64,000 nt of DNA from Himantopus leucocephalus (taxonomy: Eukaryota; Chordata; Aves; Charadriiformes; Recurvirostridae). Shown in pieces: positions 56,601-63,362 of the stretch. How positions within the stretch are numbered: the stretch's first letter is position 1; each line of letters begins with the position of its first letter. Location: assembly GCA_003993805.1 (NCBI GenBank), contig RSEF01000001.1:78671839-78735838 (forward strand). The letters run 5' to 3'. Position numbers and translations under genes: made by a program. The notes below the pieces were generated by a model. The model did no database searches, was not told where the DNA came from, and saw only the letters and a list, made by a program, of their open reading frames with translations.

Positions 56601-59600
56601 AAAATGCAAGCTTTAGCACACACACACACAAAATCTGTTAATGCAGCATTTTGCCATTAGAAATTTAAATTGTACAATAAAAATGGAAGAGTAATGTATT
56701 CTACACCGTTCCTGAACAAGCTATTTCACCCTCCGAGAGTTAATTCAGAGTTATCTGGCTTAACAGCATTGAAAATTCTCTCTCTCTACACAAATGTTAG
56801 GGATGCACTAAATGTTATAGACAGACTTATCAACATTGTGTATAAAATCTAGTCACTGTTTTCATCTTAATCTTGACATACCAGTGCTATCAAGTTTATC
56901 AGATAATGGTCGTTACTGTTAGCAAACCAGTCAATCAAGTGTCAAAATCTGCCCTTTTCCCTTTCTGCAATACACAGGACAAGGATGGCAGATGAGTCCA
57001 ACAGATCATCCTGATGAAGAATATTCTATCACAAATTCAGAATGACAGTTACACAAAATGGTCTATCACAACACCATATGAATCAACTATCATGTCAATC
57101 ATATCTGGAACTTTCCAATAAATAGGTTTGAGTGGGAGCATTAGTTCACTCAAAAGGAGCATGAACAATACAGCTATTATTTCCTTCAGTAAGATTATTT
57201 CCAATTACAAGACAAACAATTTTATCACAGATGAAGAAACAAAAAAGAATTTGGCTCAGCACCTGAAATTTAAACTAGACATTAAACTATAGAAAACCCA
57301 GTTGATATTTACAAATGTGTTTTCTAACTGACTAAAGATTCTTCAGTGTTTAACTGCTTTATAGCTATTAACTTTCCCATCAAAATAGATAACCCAAAAC
57401 AAAAGGAACCTTTTTAAACTGGTAGCTTATTATAAAATTAATTAGTAAATACATTAGTTCTCAAAAAGAGTAGAATATATTCAATAAAATATGTTCTAAT
57501 TTAAAAGGCAAACTCAGAAATTAATGGCATAAGGAATCAAAGATTTTTAGCATCAACTATGCATACCTTCTTCAATAGGTTCATACTTCAAAATGATTTC
57601 TAAGGCAGTCGTTTCACAAGCTTCAGTTTCATATTGTTCTTTTCTGAGAAATTCAATGAGCTCGGTGTCAGCTAGAATTTTGCAGTTTGGAGAATAAGCA
57701 CGAAAAAGTTCATTAAATTCAGGTCTGTGTACAATAGCTCGATAAATTGCCCTGAAGTCTTCTATGTTAATCGTATGTGCCTTCCGTTTGTCAACTGTTT
57801 TCTGGAAAAAAAGAAAAAAGTCAAAACAGTCAATACAAAGATACACACAAAACACTGTTATAGCTTATCATAAGAGCAGGAACAATAGAGAAAACCCCAG
57901 GCACCAGTGACTGCAATGCATTATCAAATGATATTGTTCTGCTTCTATATGCGACACTTAGATTTGACTTTGTGTGTTGAAAATATTTTACACAAATTAA
58001 AATGTACCATATGACATAATTAGCATCTAATAATTAAAATAAATTTCTATATAAAGTATATGCAATATTAAACCACATTATATAAAACCTCTCAAATACT
58101 ATGCAGTGAAATAAATCTGCAGCATAAAAATTATCAAGTGGAAAATATATTTAATCTAATACCTCTCTAACAGCAATTTAAACCATATTGTAAATACTGT
58201 CAGTTAAATTTACATAAAACATACAGCAAACAGTAATCTAGAAAATGAAAGAAGGATGACCAAATTATCATGAGATCCAAGCCTTTCAATACATCAAATA
58301 AGAAACACTATTAAAGTTTGGAGAAGAGATACTTTATAATAACCTATGACATCGTGTTCTATTCTTAACAAGCCAGAATGTTTAACTCAGATTAATTATT
58401 CACACTTTCAGATTTCTGCAACTGTAAACTTGTTTTCATAGATCTTACAAAATGTTAGCACACTAATTAATTTCAGTGTTTCAGTATAAAATCCACTAGA
58501 AAAATTAAAAGGGCAAAAGAATTGGAGTAGAATAGTACTGTTTTACTATTTCTGCTATTTACTTTTTTCTCAAGCTTAACAATTTTATTTATCCTTTAAA
58601 AGTTTCTACATGAAATACATAATTTTGTGTATGAAATATAGATGTTTCTAACAGCTTAGCTTCTATTATTCTTAAAAGTTGCCAAATTGAGAGAAACTTT
58701 GGAAATTTAGTGACAAAATTGCTCATAAAAATCATGAATAAATGGCAATTCATTGCCTCATTGATTATCATTGTAAGCTGAGCAAAATTCATAATTGTTG
58801 GCTTCTGAAACTGAGACTACCAAATTATTTTATATAAAAATCTATATATTTAAATATAAATTTAAATATAAATATGCTATTAGGCATCTAATAACATGGA
58901 ACCTACTATAGTTACTAAAGCTTCCCCAAAGAAGTCCACAAACCTAAAGTGGGGCTTACTTCAGCTTTGGCTGCTCTTTGATTACTACTAAACTAGGTGA
59001 GTTTTGAAGAGACACCATAAAAACTAAAAGCCTAATGATACGGTACCATCTTCTGCCTATGCAGTACAGTTCCTACTAAGAGATATCTGAATAAGTACAA
59101 CAATAAAAGTAAAAATGCATTAGATAATCAAAACAAGTACGGAAGTAAATTTCATCAGGAGTTCCAGCCAAAAATTTTACAAATCAGTACTTAAGTATTT
59201 GCTTTCAGTTTGTGAAAGAGAGTTGTAACAATCATTTCTAACAAAAATCAGCAGCAAAAAAAAAAATTCAATACAAATGCTAATAATACGCATTTCATTA
59301 CTGTTTGAAAAATCCCACATCTAAGGTTGATATCCTCAATCTAATTTTTAACACCTTTAAGAAAAATGCAAATTTACTCATAACTGTTAAATAGAAAAAG
59401 AAAATACCAACCTATTATAGATTTAAACAATCTATCAGGACTCAGAAGACATTCACTTAGGTATTGGCACAAACTGAAGCTTGGCAAAAAAATTAAATTT
59501 TCTATCTCAGTCTCCTCTTGATGAAATACAGGCAATAATATTACACAGGAGAGCTTTTCAAATTAAAGTTCTGAAAATCATGCCAATATAAAAAAAAGAT

Positions 59601-61557
59601 TGTTACAAATTTTTTTTTGGTAGATTTTTATTATTTTTATTAATGCACATCAAATCTTTGCTATTCAGAAAAAGAAATATCTTGACAAAGACTTAGTCTT
59701 GAGATGAATTACATGAAAATGTATTATTCCTTAAAAAATCTTAATGTTGGTAATGCTGATATTGCTCAAAGGAATATTACAGCAAAATAAATTCAAAGAG
59801 AATAGACAAGAGAAAAGCAGATTATTCTTTAAAAACTATGTTTTCTGTACAACTGATTTTGTCATGTATAACCATTCAATTAACCGTTGATATATAGTTA
59901 CTCACAATGATGCCAGTAAGATTTCCTTCCAGACTGCTTTGCATTTTTAGGTGCTATTATACTGATGAAAAATTTGAGCCCCAAAACTATAGAAAATACT
60001 CAAATCTCTATCAAATAGCAAAGAATACCTAACAGCCCTGCTACAAATAACTAGATCAGACTTGAGTATATTCTATTGTTAAATATAACTAGATCAGACT
60101 TGTTCTATGCACGTCACTTCCTCTAATAATTACTCTCTTCTCTACCCACAATTGATCGTCTCTCTCAAATTTCTGTTAGAAAGCAAAGAAGGTGGAAAAT
60201 ACAGGAAACAACGAGAAATGGTTTCAAGTTCTTATGAGGTTCTCAAGGTTAGCAACTCCCTCAACGCACTGCAAGCTCAAAAACCACAGGCAACTTCTAG
60301 CAAGTGTTGAGTTCACGCTGCCGATTTTACCTTGGCTCAATAAGGCAGAGAACAGGGAGGAACAAGAGAGCGAGGACATTCTAGTGCCTTCCCTCGGCCT
60401 GTCTGCCTGTCAGCATGATGTGACCTAAAAGTTTATGACTTGCCATAGTTAATTCTCCTCTGTCGAATCTGGACAGAATCAGCCAGCTGGTTACAAAATT
60501 CTCAAAGAAATCATATATATATATATATAGCCACTTGGCTTCATTCCCTTAGGAAAACAGCTTTACCAAACAGAACTTTTTGGTAAAAAAAAGAGCTAAA
60601 AGGAACAATCATACATCTTTGGAGGAATTATTAGAGCGGACCTGAAGAACATGAAATCCTAATATGTCCAAAGGCACTCAGTTTTGCAGTATTTGCTCAC
60701 TGAGACTGCATCCACTTGATGGTAGTTTGGTTACACCTACATTAAATTATTAGTAAGTCCAATTTCTAGCTGTATCATGTAACCTTCAAAGAAATCTCTT
60801 AAATGTTGCCTTATCTCAAGTCCACATCCTTCCCCAGGGGTTAGAGTGTAATTCCCATCCATTCGGGCACATCTCTTAAATACTTCAAAGAAGAGGTATA
60901 GTGGAAAATTGAATGAACAAGTGTGCTGGATCTATGTTGACCAGAAGCCTGAGCAGATCAGACAACTCCATATTGTCCTCCTGGCAAAAGGATTTTTAGG
61001 AAGTCACTCTAATGGCTCAGCCCAGCATCAGATAGGCATGCCTGGGCTCATTTGCTTGATCACAGAAGCAGCTGGATGTAATGAAACCAGAATATTTTAA
61101 TTTTTCTCAAGTGAGGCCTTGTTAGAAAAAAGTTGGGAATCAAGACCTACATGTTTTTCATCACCTTACACTATTTTGGTTTGGTGAAGAGATGATGGTT
61201 GCAATCACTCGGTTATCTATTTTACACAGAAACAAAAGATCTGAACAAGACAAATTATTTGCTGATTTAGCACACCCTATTAGCATGAAATTCACTTCTC
61301 GAAACATTAATTTTAAAAAGTCAGCAAATACAAGGCATGTATGTAACTGGACTTCTAAACGTATTTAATTGCTTAATCTACATATTCCTCACCTTGAAAA
61401 CATGTTTTACATGTGCAAAATCAAAAGACATTTGCAGTGTTTCAAGCAGCTTCATTGTGCTGTCTAAATCAATCTTCCCAGTCCTGAACTCATTCTGAAT
61501 GATGGACAAAAACCACGTATGAGAAATCAGGTTAAGGAAACTTGTGGCCCGTGTCAT
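14590..61557 (-). CDS. PLCZ1: PLCZ1, phospholipase C zeta 1, complete, 12 coding exons
   Basis: PLC zeta is the sperm enzyme that hydrolyses PI(4,5)P2 to IP3 and diacylglycerol and triggers egg calcium release at fertilisation. Coding exons, 5' to 3' on the minus strand: 61557-61393, 57801-57567, 53983-53782, 52171-52027, 50544-50392, 40254-40027, 37753-37597, 35967-35851, 23202-23030, 19912-19780, 18031-17882, 14672-14590. All introns are GT-AG, phases agree at every junction, and the total is 646 codons plus TAA. Order: EF-hand region (about 12-150), X domain (about 168-310), X-Y linker (about 315-375), Y domain (about 380-520), C2 (about 525-646). There is no PH domain, which separates zeta from the delta PLCs. 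His181, Glu211, Asp213, His226 and Glu260 match PLC-delta1 His311, Glu341, Asp343, His356 and Glu390, all at a constant offset of 130. No stop or frameshift was seen, so the gene looks functional. Confidence 0.95.
14673..17881 (-). other. PLCZ1: PLCZ1 intron 11
   Basis: 3.2 kb of AT-rich sequence. I recognised no transposable element, RNA gene or conserved coding segment. Confidence 0.5.
17882..18031 (-). CDS. PLCZ1: PLCZ1 exon 11 (C2 domain, middle)
   Basis: Residues 570-619 plus one base. [23 protein letters not shown] and [13 protein letters not shown] are textbook PLC C2 strands. The loop after VED lacks the second Asp of PLC-delta1 (YD there, EI here), so one calcium ligand is probably missing, as in other zeta enzymes. 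Confidence 0.95.
18916..19530 (+). mobile_element. Solo LTR of an avian endogenous retrovirus
   Basis: Starts TGTACTGGTTTTGGCTGGG and ends CCCACAACA, fitting TG...CA ends. This start is one I know from a common LTR family in neoavian birds, probably ERVL-like. It has a TATA-like box (ATAAAAAG, 19211-19218) and an ATTAAA poly(A) signal (19400-19405), as a promoter-bearing LTR should. No internal viral gene and no partner LTR were found. I could not define a clean target-site duplication. It lies in PLCZ1 intron 10, antisense to PLCZ1, ending 250 bases from exon 10. Confidence 0.8.
19780..19912 (-). CDS. PLCZ1: PLCZ1 exon 10 (C2 domain, first part)
   Basis: Residues 526-569 plus one base. [11 protein letters not shown] starts the C2 domain and [12 protein letters not shown] is its second strand. 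A run of ten A follows, in frame, encoding the end of an Ala codon and three Lys. The exon ends at KSN before GTGAGC. Confidence 0.94.
20121..20338 (-). mobile_element. CR1 LINE 3' fragment
   Basis: Left edge CATAGAATCATG is the reverse of the CR1 3' terminal repeat. It is followed by GTTGGAAGCAGATGACC, CCAACCCCCCTGC, and a CTCTCTGGGCAACCTGTTCC block, the standard avian CR1 tail. About 215 bases, in PLCZ1 intron 9, in the sense direction of PLCZ1. Confidence 0.88.
21795..21835. mobile_element. Short element with TGTC/GACA ends
   Basis: 41 bases starting TGTCATGGTTTAGG and ending CCTCAACCCAGGACA. Both ends resemble those of the 166-base element at 41268-41433, as if its interior had been lost. 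Being so short, it could also be a chance or partial match. Confidence 0.35.
23030..23202 (-). CDS. PLCZ1: PLCZ1 exon 9 (Y domain end)
   Basis: Residues 468-525. VALNFQTPG and [17 protein letters not shown] are canonical for the Y domain. SLSIR leads into the C2 domain. Preceded by the acceptor TTTTCATAG, followed by GTAAGC. Confidence 0.96.
23203..35850 (-). other. PLCZ1: PLCZ1 intron 8
   Basis: The longest intron, 12.6 kb. It carries an old CR1 remnant near 26890-27000, A runs at about 28200 and 29302, and a T/G-rich low-complexity patch near 31670-31700. The open frames (up to 98 codons) resemble nothing I know. I saw no nested gene. Confidence 0.5.
26890..27005 (-). mobile_element. Old CR1-like LINE remnant
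   Basis: The sequence CCTCTGATCAGTCTTGCTG, followed by CCTCTCAGCTCTTTCCAG, then a 'cttaaaatgggctg' and 'gaatgcaat' pattern, follows the order of the CR1 region upstream of its 3' tail. It is much more diverged than the other copies. Edges uncertain. Confidence 0.55.
35851..35967 (-). CDS. PLCZ1: PLCZ1 exon 8 (Y domain)
   Basis: Residues 429-467 plus one base. [11 protein letters not shown] followed by [12 protein letters not shown] is the diagnostic Y domain core. Preceded by TTTTTCAG, followed by GTATGT. Confidence 0.95.
35968..37596 (-). other. PLCZ1: PLCZ1 intron 7
   Basis: 1.6 kb, with a T run near 36080. Nothing else recognised. Confidence 0.5.
37597..37753 (-). CDS. PLCZ1: PLCZ1 exon 7 (Y domain start)
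   Basis: Residues 377-428 plus one base. [20 protein letters not shown] matches the first Y domain strand and helix of human PLC zeta, and NNSIGE is shared exactly. The acceptor is unusual: its tract is a (TTA)n microsatellite rather than a pyrimidine run. Confidence 0.94.
37754..37830 (-). promoter_or_regulatory. Possible hairpin over the exon 7 splice acceptor
   Basis: On the plus strand (TAA)n at 37755-37770 and (ATT)n at 37818-37830 are perfectly complementary over 13 bases, with a loop of about 47. In the PLCZ1 pre-mRNA the AG of the exon 7 acceptor is the end of one arm and the likely branch point lies in the loop. The pairing is visible; any effect on splicing is inference. Confidence 0.35.
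37754..40026 (-). other. PLCZ1: PLCZ1 intron 6
   Basis: 2.3 kb. It holds the complementary (TAA)n/(ATT)n pair next to exon 7. The rest shows no recognised repeat or gene. Confidence 0.5.
40027..40254 (-). CDS. PLCZ1: PLCZ1 exon 6 (X-Y linker)
   Basis: Residues 301-376, exactly 76 codons. It starts [14 protein letters not shown], the last X domain strand, then a linker with a strongly acidic part ([11 protein letters not shown]) followed by a basic part ([17 protein letters not shown]). In PLC zeta the basic linker helps bind PIP2 membranes; the acidic stretch beside it is notable. Borders: TTTACAG before, GTAAGT after. Confidence 0.93.
41268..41433. mobile_element. 166-base element with imperfect terminal inverted repeats
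   Basis: Begins TGTCGTGGTTTAGGCC and ends CCTCAAACCAGGACA; the ends are inverted repeats of about 14 bases with two differences. The right ~90 bases, inverted, are near identical to the start of the LTR-like element at 4550. The left ~80 bases, with a GGGGACGTTGGGGACCCC block, are not found there. It may be an internally deleted LTR or a small non-autonomous element. No exact target duplication could be fixed. Confidence 0.55.
44276..44560 (-). mobile_element. CR1 LINE 3' fragment
   Basis: GAGTTTGGAAGGGACCCCTG, then TTTAGTCCAACCTCC, then a TGCTCCAGTGCCTGAC block and the TTCCCACTGCC segment, follow the CR1 tail order. It lies in PLCZ1 intron 5. Confidence 0.85.
46727..46750. repeat. (TA)n(CA)n microsatellite
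   Basis: Seven TA units followed by four CA units and a final TA. Confidence 0.9.
49459..49536 (+). repeat. GGGGA minisatellite, G-quadruplex capable
   Basis: A pure purine tract of GGGGA and GGAGA units with about ten GGGG runs on the plus strand, interrupted once by AGGTGGA. That is far more than the four G runs a quadruplex needs. PLCZ1 is on the minus strand, so the G-rich strand is its template. Confidence 0.9.
50392..50544 (-). CDS. PLCZ1: PLCZ1 exon 5 (X domain end)
   Basis: Residues 250-300, exactly 51 codons. [12 protein letters not shown] carries Glu260, the last catalytic acidic residue. It ends at KLPSPE, the usual X domain boundary, before GTAATA. Confidence 0.96.
50545..52026 (-). 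other. PLCZ1: PLCZ1 intron 4
   Basis: 1.5 kb, with the CR1 tail at 50896. Nothing else recognised. Confidence 0.5.
50896..51240 (-). mobile_element. CR1 LINE 3' fragment
   Basis: It starts at AATCACAGAATGGTCAGGG, then GTTGGAAGGGACCTCTGG, CATCTAGTCCAACCCCCC and CTTGTCCTGTCACTGGG, a well-preserved CR1 tail of about 345 bases of the 'CCTCTGGAGATC' subtype. It lies in PLCZ1 intron 4. Confidence 0.9.
52027..52171 (-). CDS. PLCZ1: PLCZ1 exon 4 (X domain core)
   Basis: Residues 201-249. [13 protein letters not shown] holds the calcium and catalytic pair Glu211 and Asp213. [11 protein letters not shown] holds His226. The residue after Gly227 is His where most family members have Tyr. The exon ends in phase 0 before GTATGT. 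Confidence 0.96.
52172..53781 (-). other. PLCZ1: PLCZ1 intron 3
   Basis: 1.6 kb, with a T-rich patch near 53305-53335. No transposable element or gene recognised. Confidence 0.5.
53782..53983 (-). CDS. PLCZ1: PLCZ1 exon 3 (EF end, X domain start)
   Basis: Residues 134-200 plus two bases of 201. [11 protein letters not shown] closes the EF-hand lobe. YQDMNHPL and [13 protein letters not shown] open the X domain and include catalytic His181 and Asn182. The exon ends after GYT with a split Ser codon. Confidence 0.96.
55235..55690 (-). mobile_element. Old CR1-like LINE remnant
   Basis: GGTGTTCTTAAAGACTTCC, GATGAAGAATCCAC, and a later 'ctaatctcgtttcctgtt' part follow the order of an old amniote CR1 tail but with many changes. 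Edges uncertain. It sits directly beside a younger CR1. Confidence 0.45.
55866..56440 (-). mobile_element. CR1 LINE 3' end with ORF2 C-terminal fragment
   Basis: The left edge (AATCATAGATAGAATGG) is the reversed CR1 3' end, and the 'TTGGAAGGGACCTTAAAG' block follows. On the minus strand a 115-codon frame (56300-55953) encodes the C-terminal tail of CR1 ORF2: [33 protein letters not shown] and [14 protein letters not shown]. The reverse transcriptase core is missing, so it is a dead 5'-truncated copy. It lies in PLCZ1 intron 2. Confidence 0.93.
56617..56630. repeat. (CA)7 microsatellite
   Basis: Seven CA units in a row inside PLCZ1 intron 2. Confidence 0.85.
57567..57801 (-). CDS. PLCZ1: PLCZ1 exon 2 (EF-hands)
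   Basis: Residues 56-133 plus the first base of 134. A long T-rich tract ending in CCAG precedes it and GTATGC follows. It contains [19 protein letters not shown], typical of the second EF-hand, and ends LKYEPIEE, a motif shared across PLC zeta and delta. Confidence 0.95.
57802..61392 (-). other. PLCZ1: PLCZ1 intron 1
   Basis: 3.6 kb, very AT-rich, with an (AT)9 run at 60513-60529 and a short direct repeat near 60045-60105. No gene recognised. Confidence 0.5.
60513..60529. repeat. (AT)n microsatellite
   Basis: About nine AT units in a row inside PLCZ1 intron 1. Confidence 0.85.
61393..61557 (-). CDS. PLCZ1: PLCZ1 exon 1 (start, EF-hand)
   Basis: Residues 1-55, phase 0 at the 3' end, followed by GTGAGG. 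The ATG chosen (61557-61555) is the first in frame, with an in-frame TAA 9 bases before it. [16 protein letters not shown] aligns with the start of human PLC zeta, which begins at the residue just before its RWFLS, so this bird protein has about 13 extra N-terminal residues. Upstream untranslated exons cannot be excluded. Confidence 0.88.
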
Positions 61558-61699
61558 TGCCTTTTAATAGGTGAGGAGGGGGAGAAGTTTAATTTTCTTA
61601 AACCTAACAAGCTTGCACTTTGCCTTTCTCGTACTCTAAAACGTCCTTGTCTTCTGATAATGAAGCAGGCTCTGAGGCACGCAGGAAGACATTTTTCGT

Positions 61700-62480
61700 C
61701 CACACTCAGAGACTCTGAGGGCAAACGTGACAAAAAGGGCCAGAGAAGGAGAAGGGGAGGGTGTGGAGGAAAACAAGGGGTGGTGAGGGTCAAAGAAAGG
61801 GGTGCAGTGAGAGGAGGGAAATGCGGGGAGGCCGAGGGGATTCAGTGGCTGTGGGGAATGGCGGGAAGACGAGTACTGACAAAAAGCAGCAACGAGGTGA
61901 GGGCACCCAGCATTGCGCCCACCCAAACCAGCCTCAACCAGCCCCGGCTGGACCGGACCAGGCCAGACTGGACTGGCTGCCCCAGGCCCTCCCCTGCCAC
62001 CCAGCTGGGGGGTCCCAGGCCTGGAGGGGAAAGAGGCACGCAGGGGGAGGTCACACAGGCAGTTGTTGCAGGGCAGGGAGAGGAGAGGAGGAGGAGGAGG
62101 TAGAGCAGGAGGAGGATATCTGTTCTCCTCCATGGTGGCTCTGCATCGCCCGCTCCAGTCTCTTCACTTCGGTGGCATTGGCAGCGTTTGGCAGGACATC
62201 ACCTTGGCTTGCTCCAGTTCCTGGTGGGACCCTTCCCCTTCCCTCGCACCCCCTCCGGGGATGCCCAGCACCCTCTCAGCACGGCACCCACCCTCGCCCC
62301 CCCACACCAGCGCTGCCCCGGGTGCCGCTGTGAGGTCACAAACTGCAGGCCCCCGACGCAGGCCCCTTCCCACCACTGCTTCCCCCCCCACCTCCGCCGC
62401 CATCTTGTGCCTTTTCCCTCCAGCACAAAGCAGCCCACATGTCCTCCCCTGACCTGCAGTCTCCCTCCCTTTGGATAGCC
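61700..62480. promoter_or_regulatory. GC-rich bidirectional promoter region, PLCZ1 / CAPZA3
   Basis: The PLCZ1 start codon (61557, minus) and the CAPZA3-like start (62494, plus) face away from each other with under 1 kb between them. This segment is sharply GC-rich and contains many CpGs, unlike the AT-rich DNA on both sides. It carries a YY1-type site (62396-62407) and TGAGGTCA at 62331-62338, one base from a cAMP response element, the kind of site used by CREM in testis genes. Long open frames inside it (up to 194 codons) are a by-product of the GC content. Start sites cannot be placed from sequence. Confidence 0.55.
62396..62407 (-). promoter_or_regulatory. YY1-type site
   Basis: GCCGCCATCTTG, which on the minus strand is CAAGATGGCGGC, a full match to the YY1 core. 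Such sites often lie just downstream of a start site in TATA-less promoters. About 90 bases before the CAPZA3-like ATG. Confidence 0.6.
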
Positions 62481-62493
62481 CTCACCCCCAGCA

Positions 62494-63357
62494 TGTGCAC
62501 CAGGAAGGAGCTGCGCGAGCCGGAGAAGGTGTCTCTCATTTGCCACCTGCTATGCCAGTCCCCTCCGGGGGAGTTCGGCCAGGTTGTCCGAGACCTCTTT
62601 GCTCTGGTCCAACATGGCAAGTCAGTGAGGCAGGAGGCTGTCCGCATGGGGCCTGTCACAAAGAGAACGACTTCACCCCCATCCAAATAAACAGGGGCAC
62701 TGTGCTCCTGACCAACTACAATAAGGGGGAAACCGCTTCTTTGACCCTCAGGACAAATTCTCTTTTGCGTTCGACCACCTGTGTGGGGTAACCAGCAAAC
62801 CCCGTCGGCAGTGTGTGATGTTAGATGAGGGGCAGCTGTGGCGAGTGGCCCTCCATGAGCTGCCACTTTCCTTTGAGGAACTGCTCTGTGTTCAAAAAAA
62901 GCCTGGGGAAGAGGCAGATGTTTGTGGCCTGCATTGAGGCTCAGCAGTACCAGCCTTCAAGTCACTGCAACAGCCTTTGGAAGTCAGACTGGGCTTTTGC
63001 CCTGACTCCATTTGCCACTCAAGTTACAGGGACCTTTCTCCTCCAGATACACAGCTTCAGAGATGCCAACCTCTATGTTACTGTCAGCAGGTCTGTGAAT
63101 CAGACTCTAAATGTGATAGACCAAAGTCAGTTTGCCACAGATTTTGCGAAATTTGTGAAAGCTGAGGACACCAAGTTTCATGTTGCCATTCTGGAAAACA
63201 TTCAGGCTTTGTCAGAAGATACATGGGGAAAAAGTCTGCGGAGGACCCTGTTCCTCACACTTTCATGAATTGGAATAAACTATTGAATGATCAGCATCTG
63301 AACACCAATGTCTCCAATATAGAAGTGCCTCCATACACACTATTTGATATGGTCTAA
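62494..63357 (+). pseudogene. CAPZA3: CAPZA3-like intronless gene, disrupted
   Basis: CAPZA3 is the testis-specific alpha subunit of the F-actin barbed-end capping protein. The sequence follows the family from end to end in one block without introns, as the mammalian gene does. Pieces: 62494-62650 (SPPGEFGQVVRDLFALV), 62651-62728 in the next frame (NDFTPIQI), 62731-62862 back in the first frame (RFFDPQDKFSFAFDHL), 62861-63265 in the second frame (VACIEAQQY, LWKSDWAF, TPFATQVTG), and 63268-63357 in the first frame (NWNKLLND, then TAA). That is four frame changes in about 288 codons, and no single frame gives more than part of the protein. The start at 62494 fits the family spacing to PPGEF. 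PLCZ1 next door is intact, so poor sequence quality is less likely, though two changes lie at G runs. Confidence 0.75.
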
Positions 63358-63362
63358 ATAAA
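63357..63362 (+). terminator. AATAAA poly(A) signal overlapping the CAPZA3-like stop
   Basis: TAAATAAA: the AATAAA begins on the last base of the stop codon, followed by an A-rich stretch (AAAAAGAAAAAGAC). It would leave almost no 3' UTR. Confidence 0.4.

Larger units (their letters stand above)
53984..57566 (-). other. PLCZ1: PLCZ1 intron 2
   Basis: 3.6 kb. It holds an old CR1 remnant (about 55235-55690), a younger CR1 tail (55866) and a (CA)7 run at 56617-56630. Confidence 0.5.

Noticed and set aside
61519..62333. Overlapping frames of 165-194 codons on both strands
   Set aside because: They lie in the GC-rich promoter block, where stop codons are rare, and show low-complexity Gly/Arg/Pro-rich translations with no family match. 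Part also overlaps PLCZ1 exon 1 on the other strand.
62439..62493. An earlier ATG for the CAPZA3-like gene
   Set aside because: It would add 18-19 residues with no counterpart in the family; the ATG at 62494 gives the normal distance to PPGEF.
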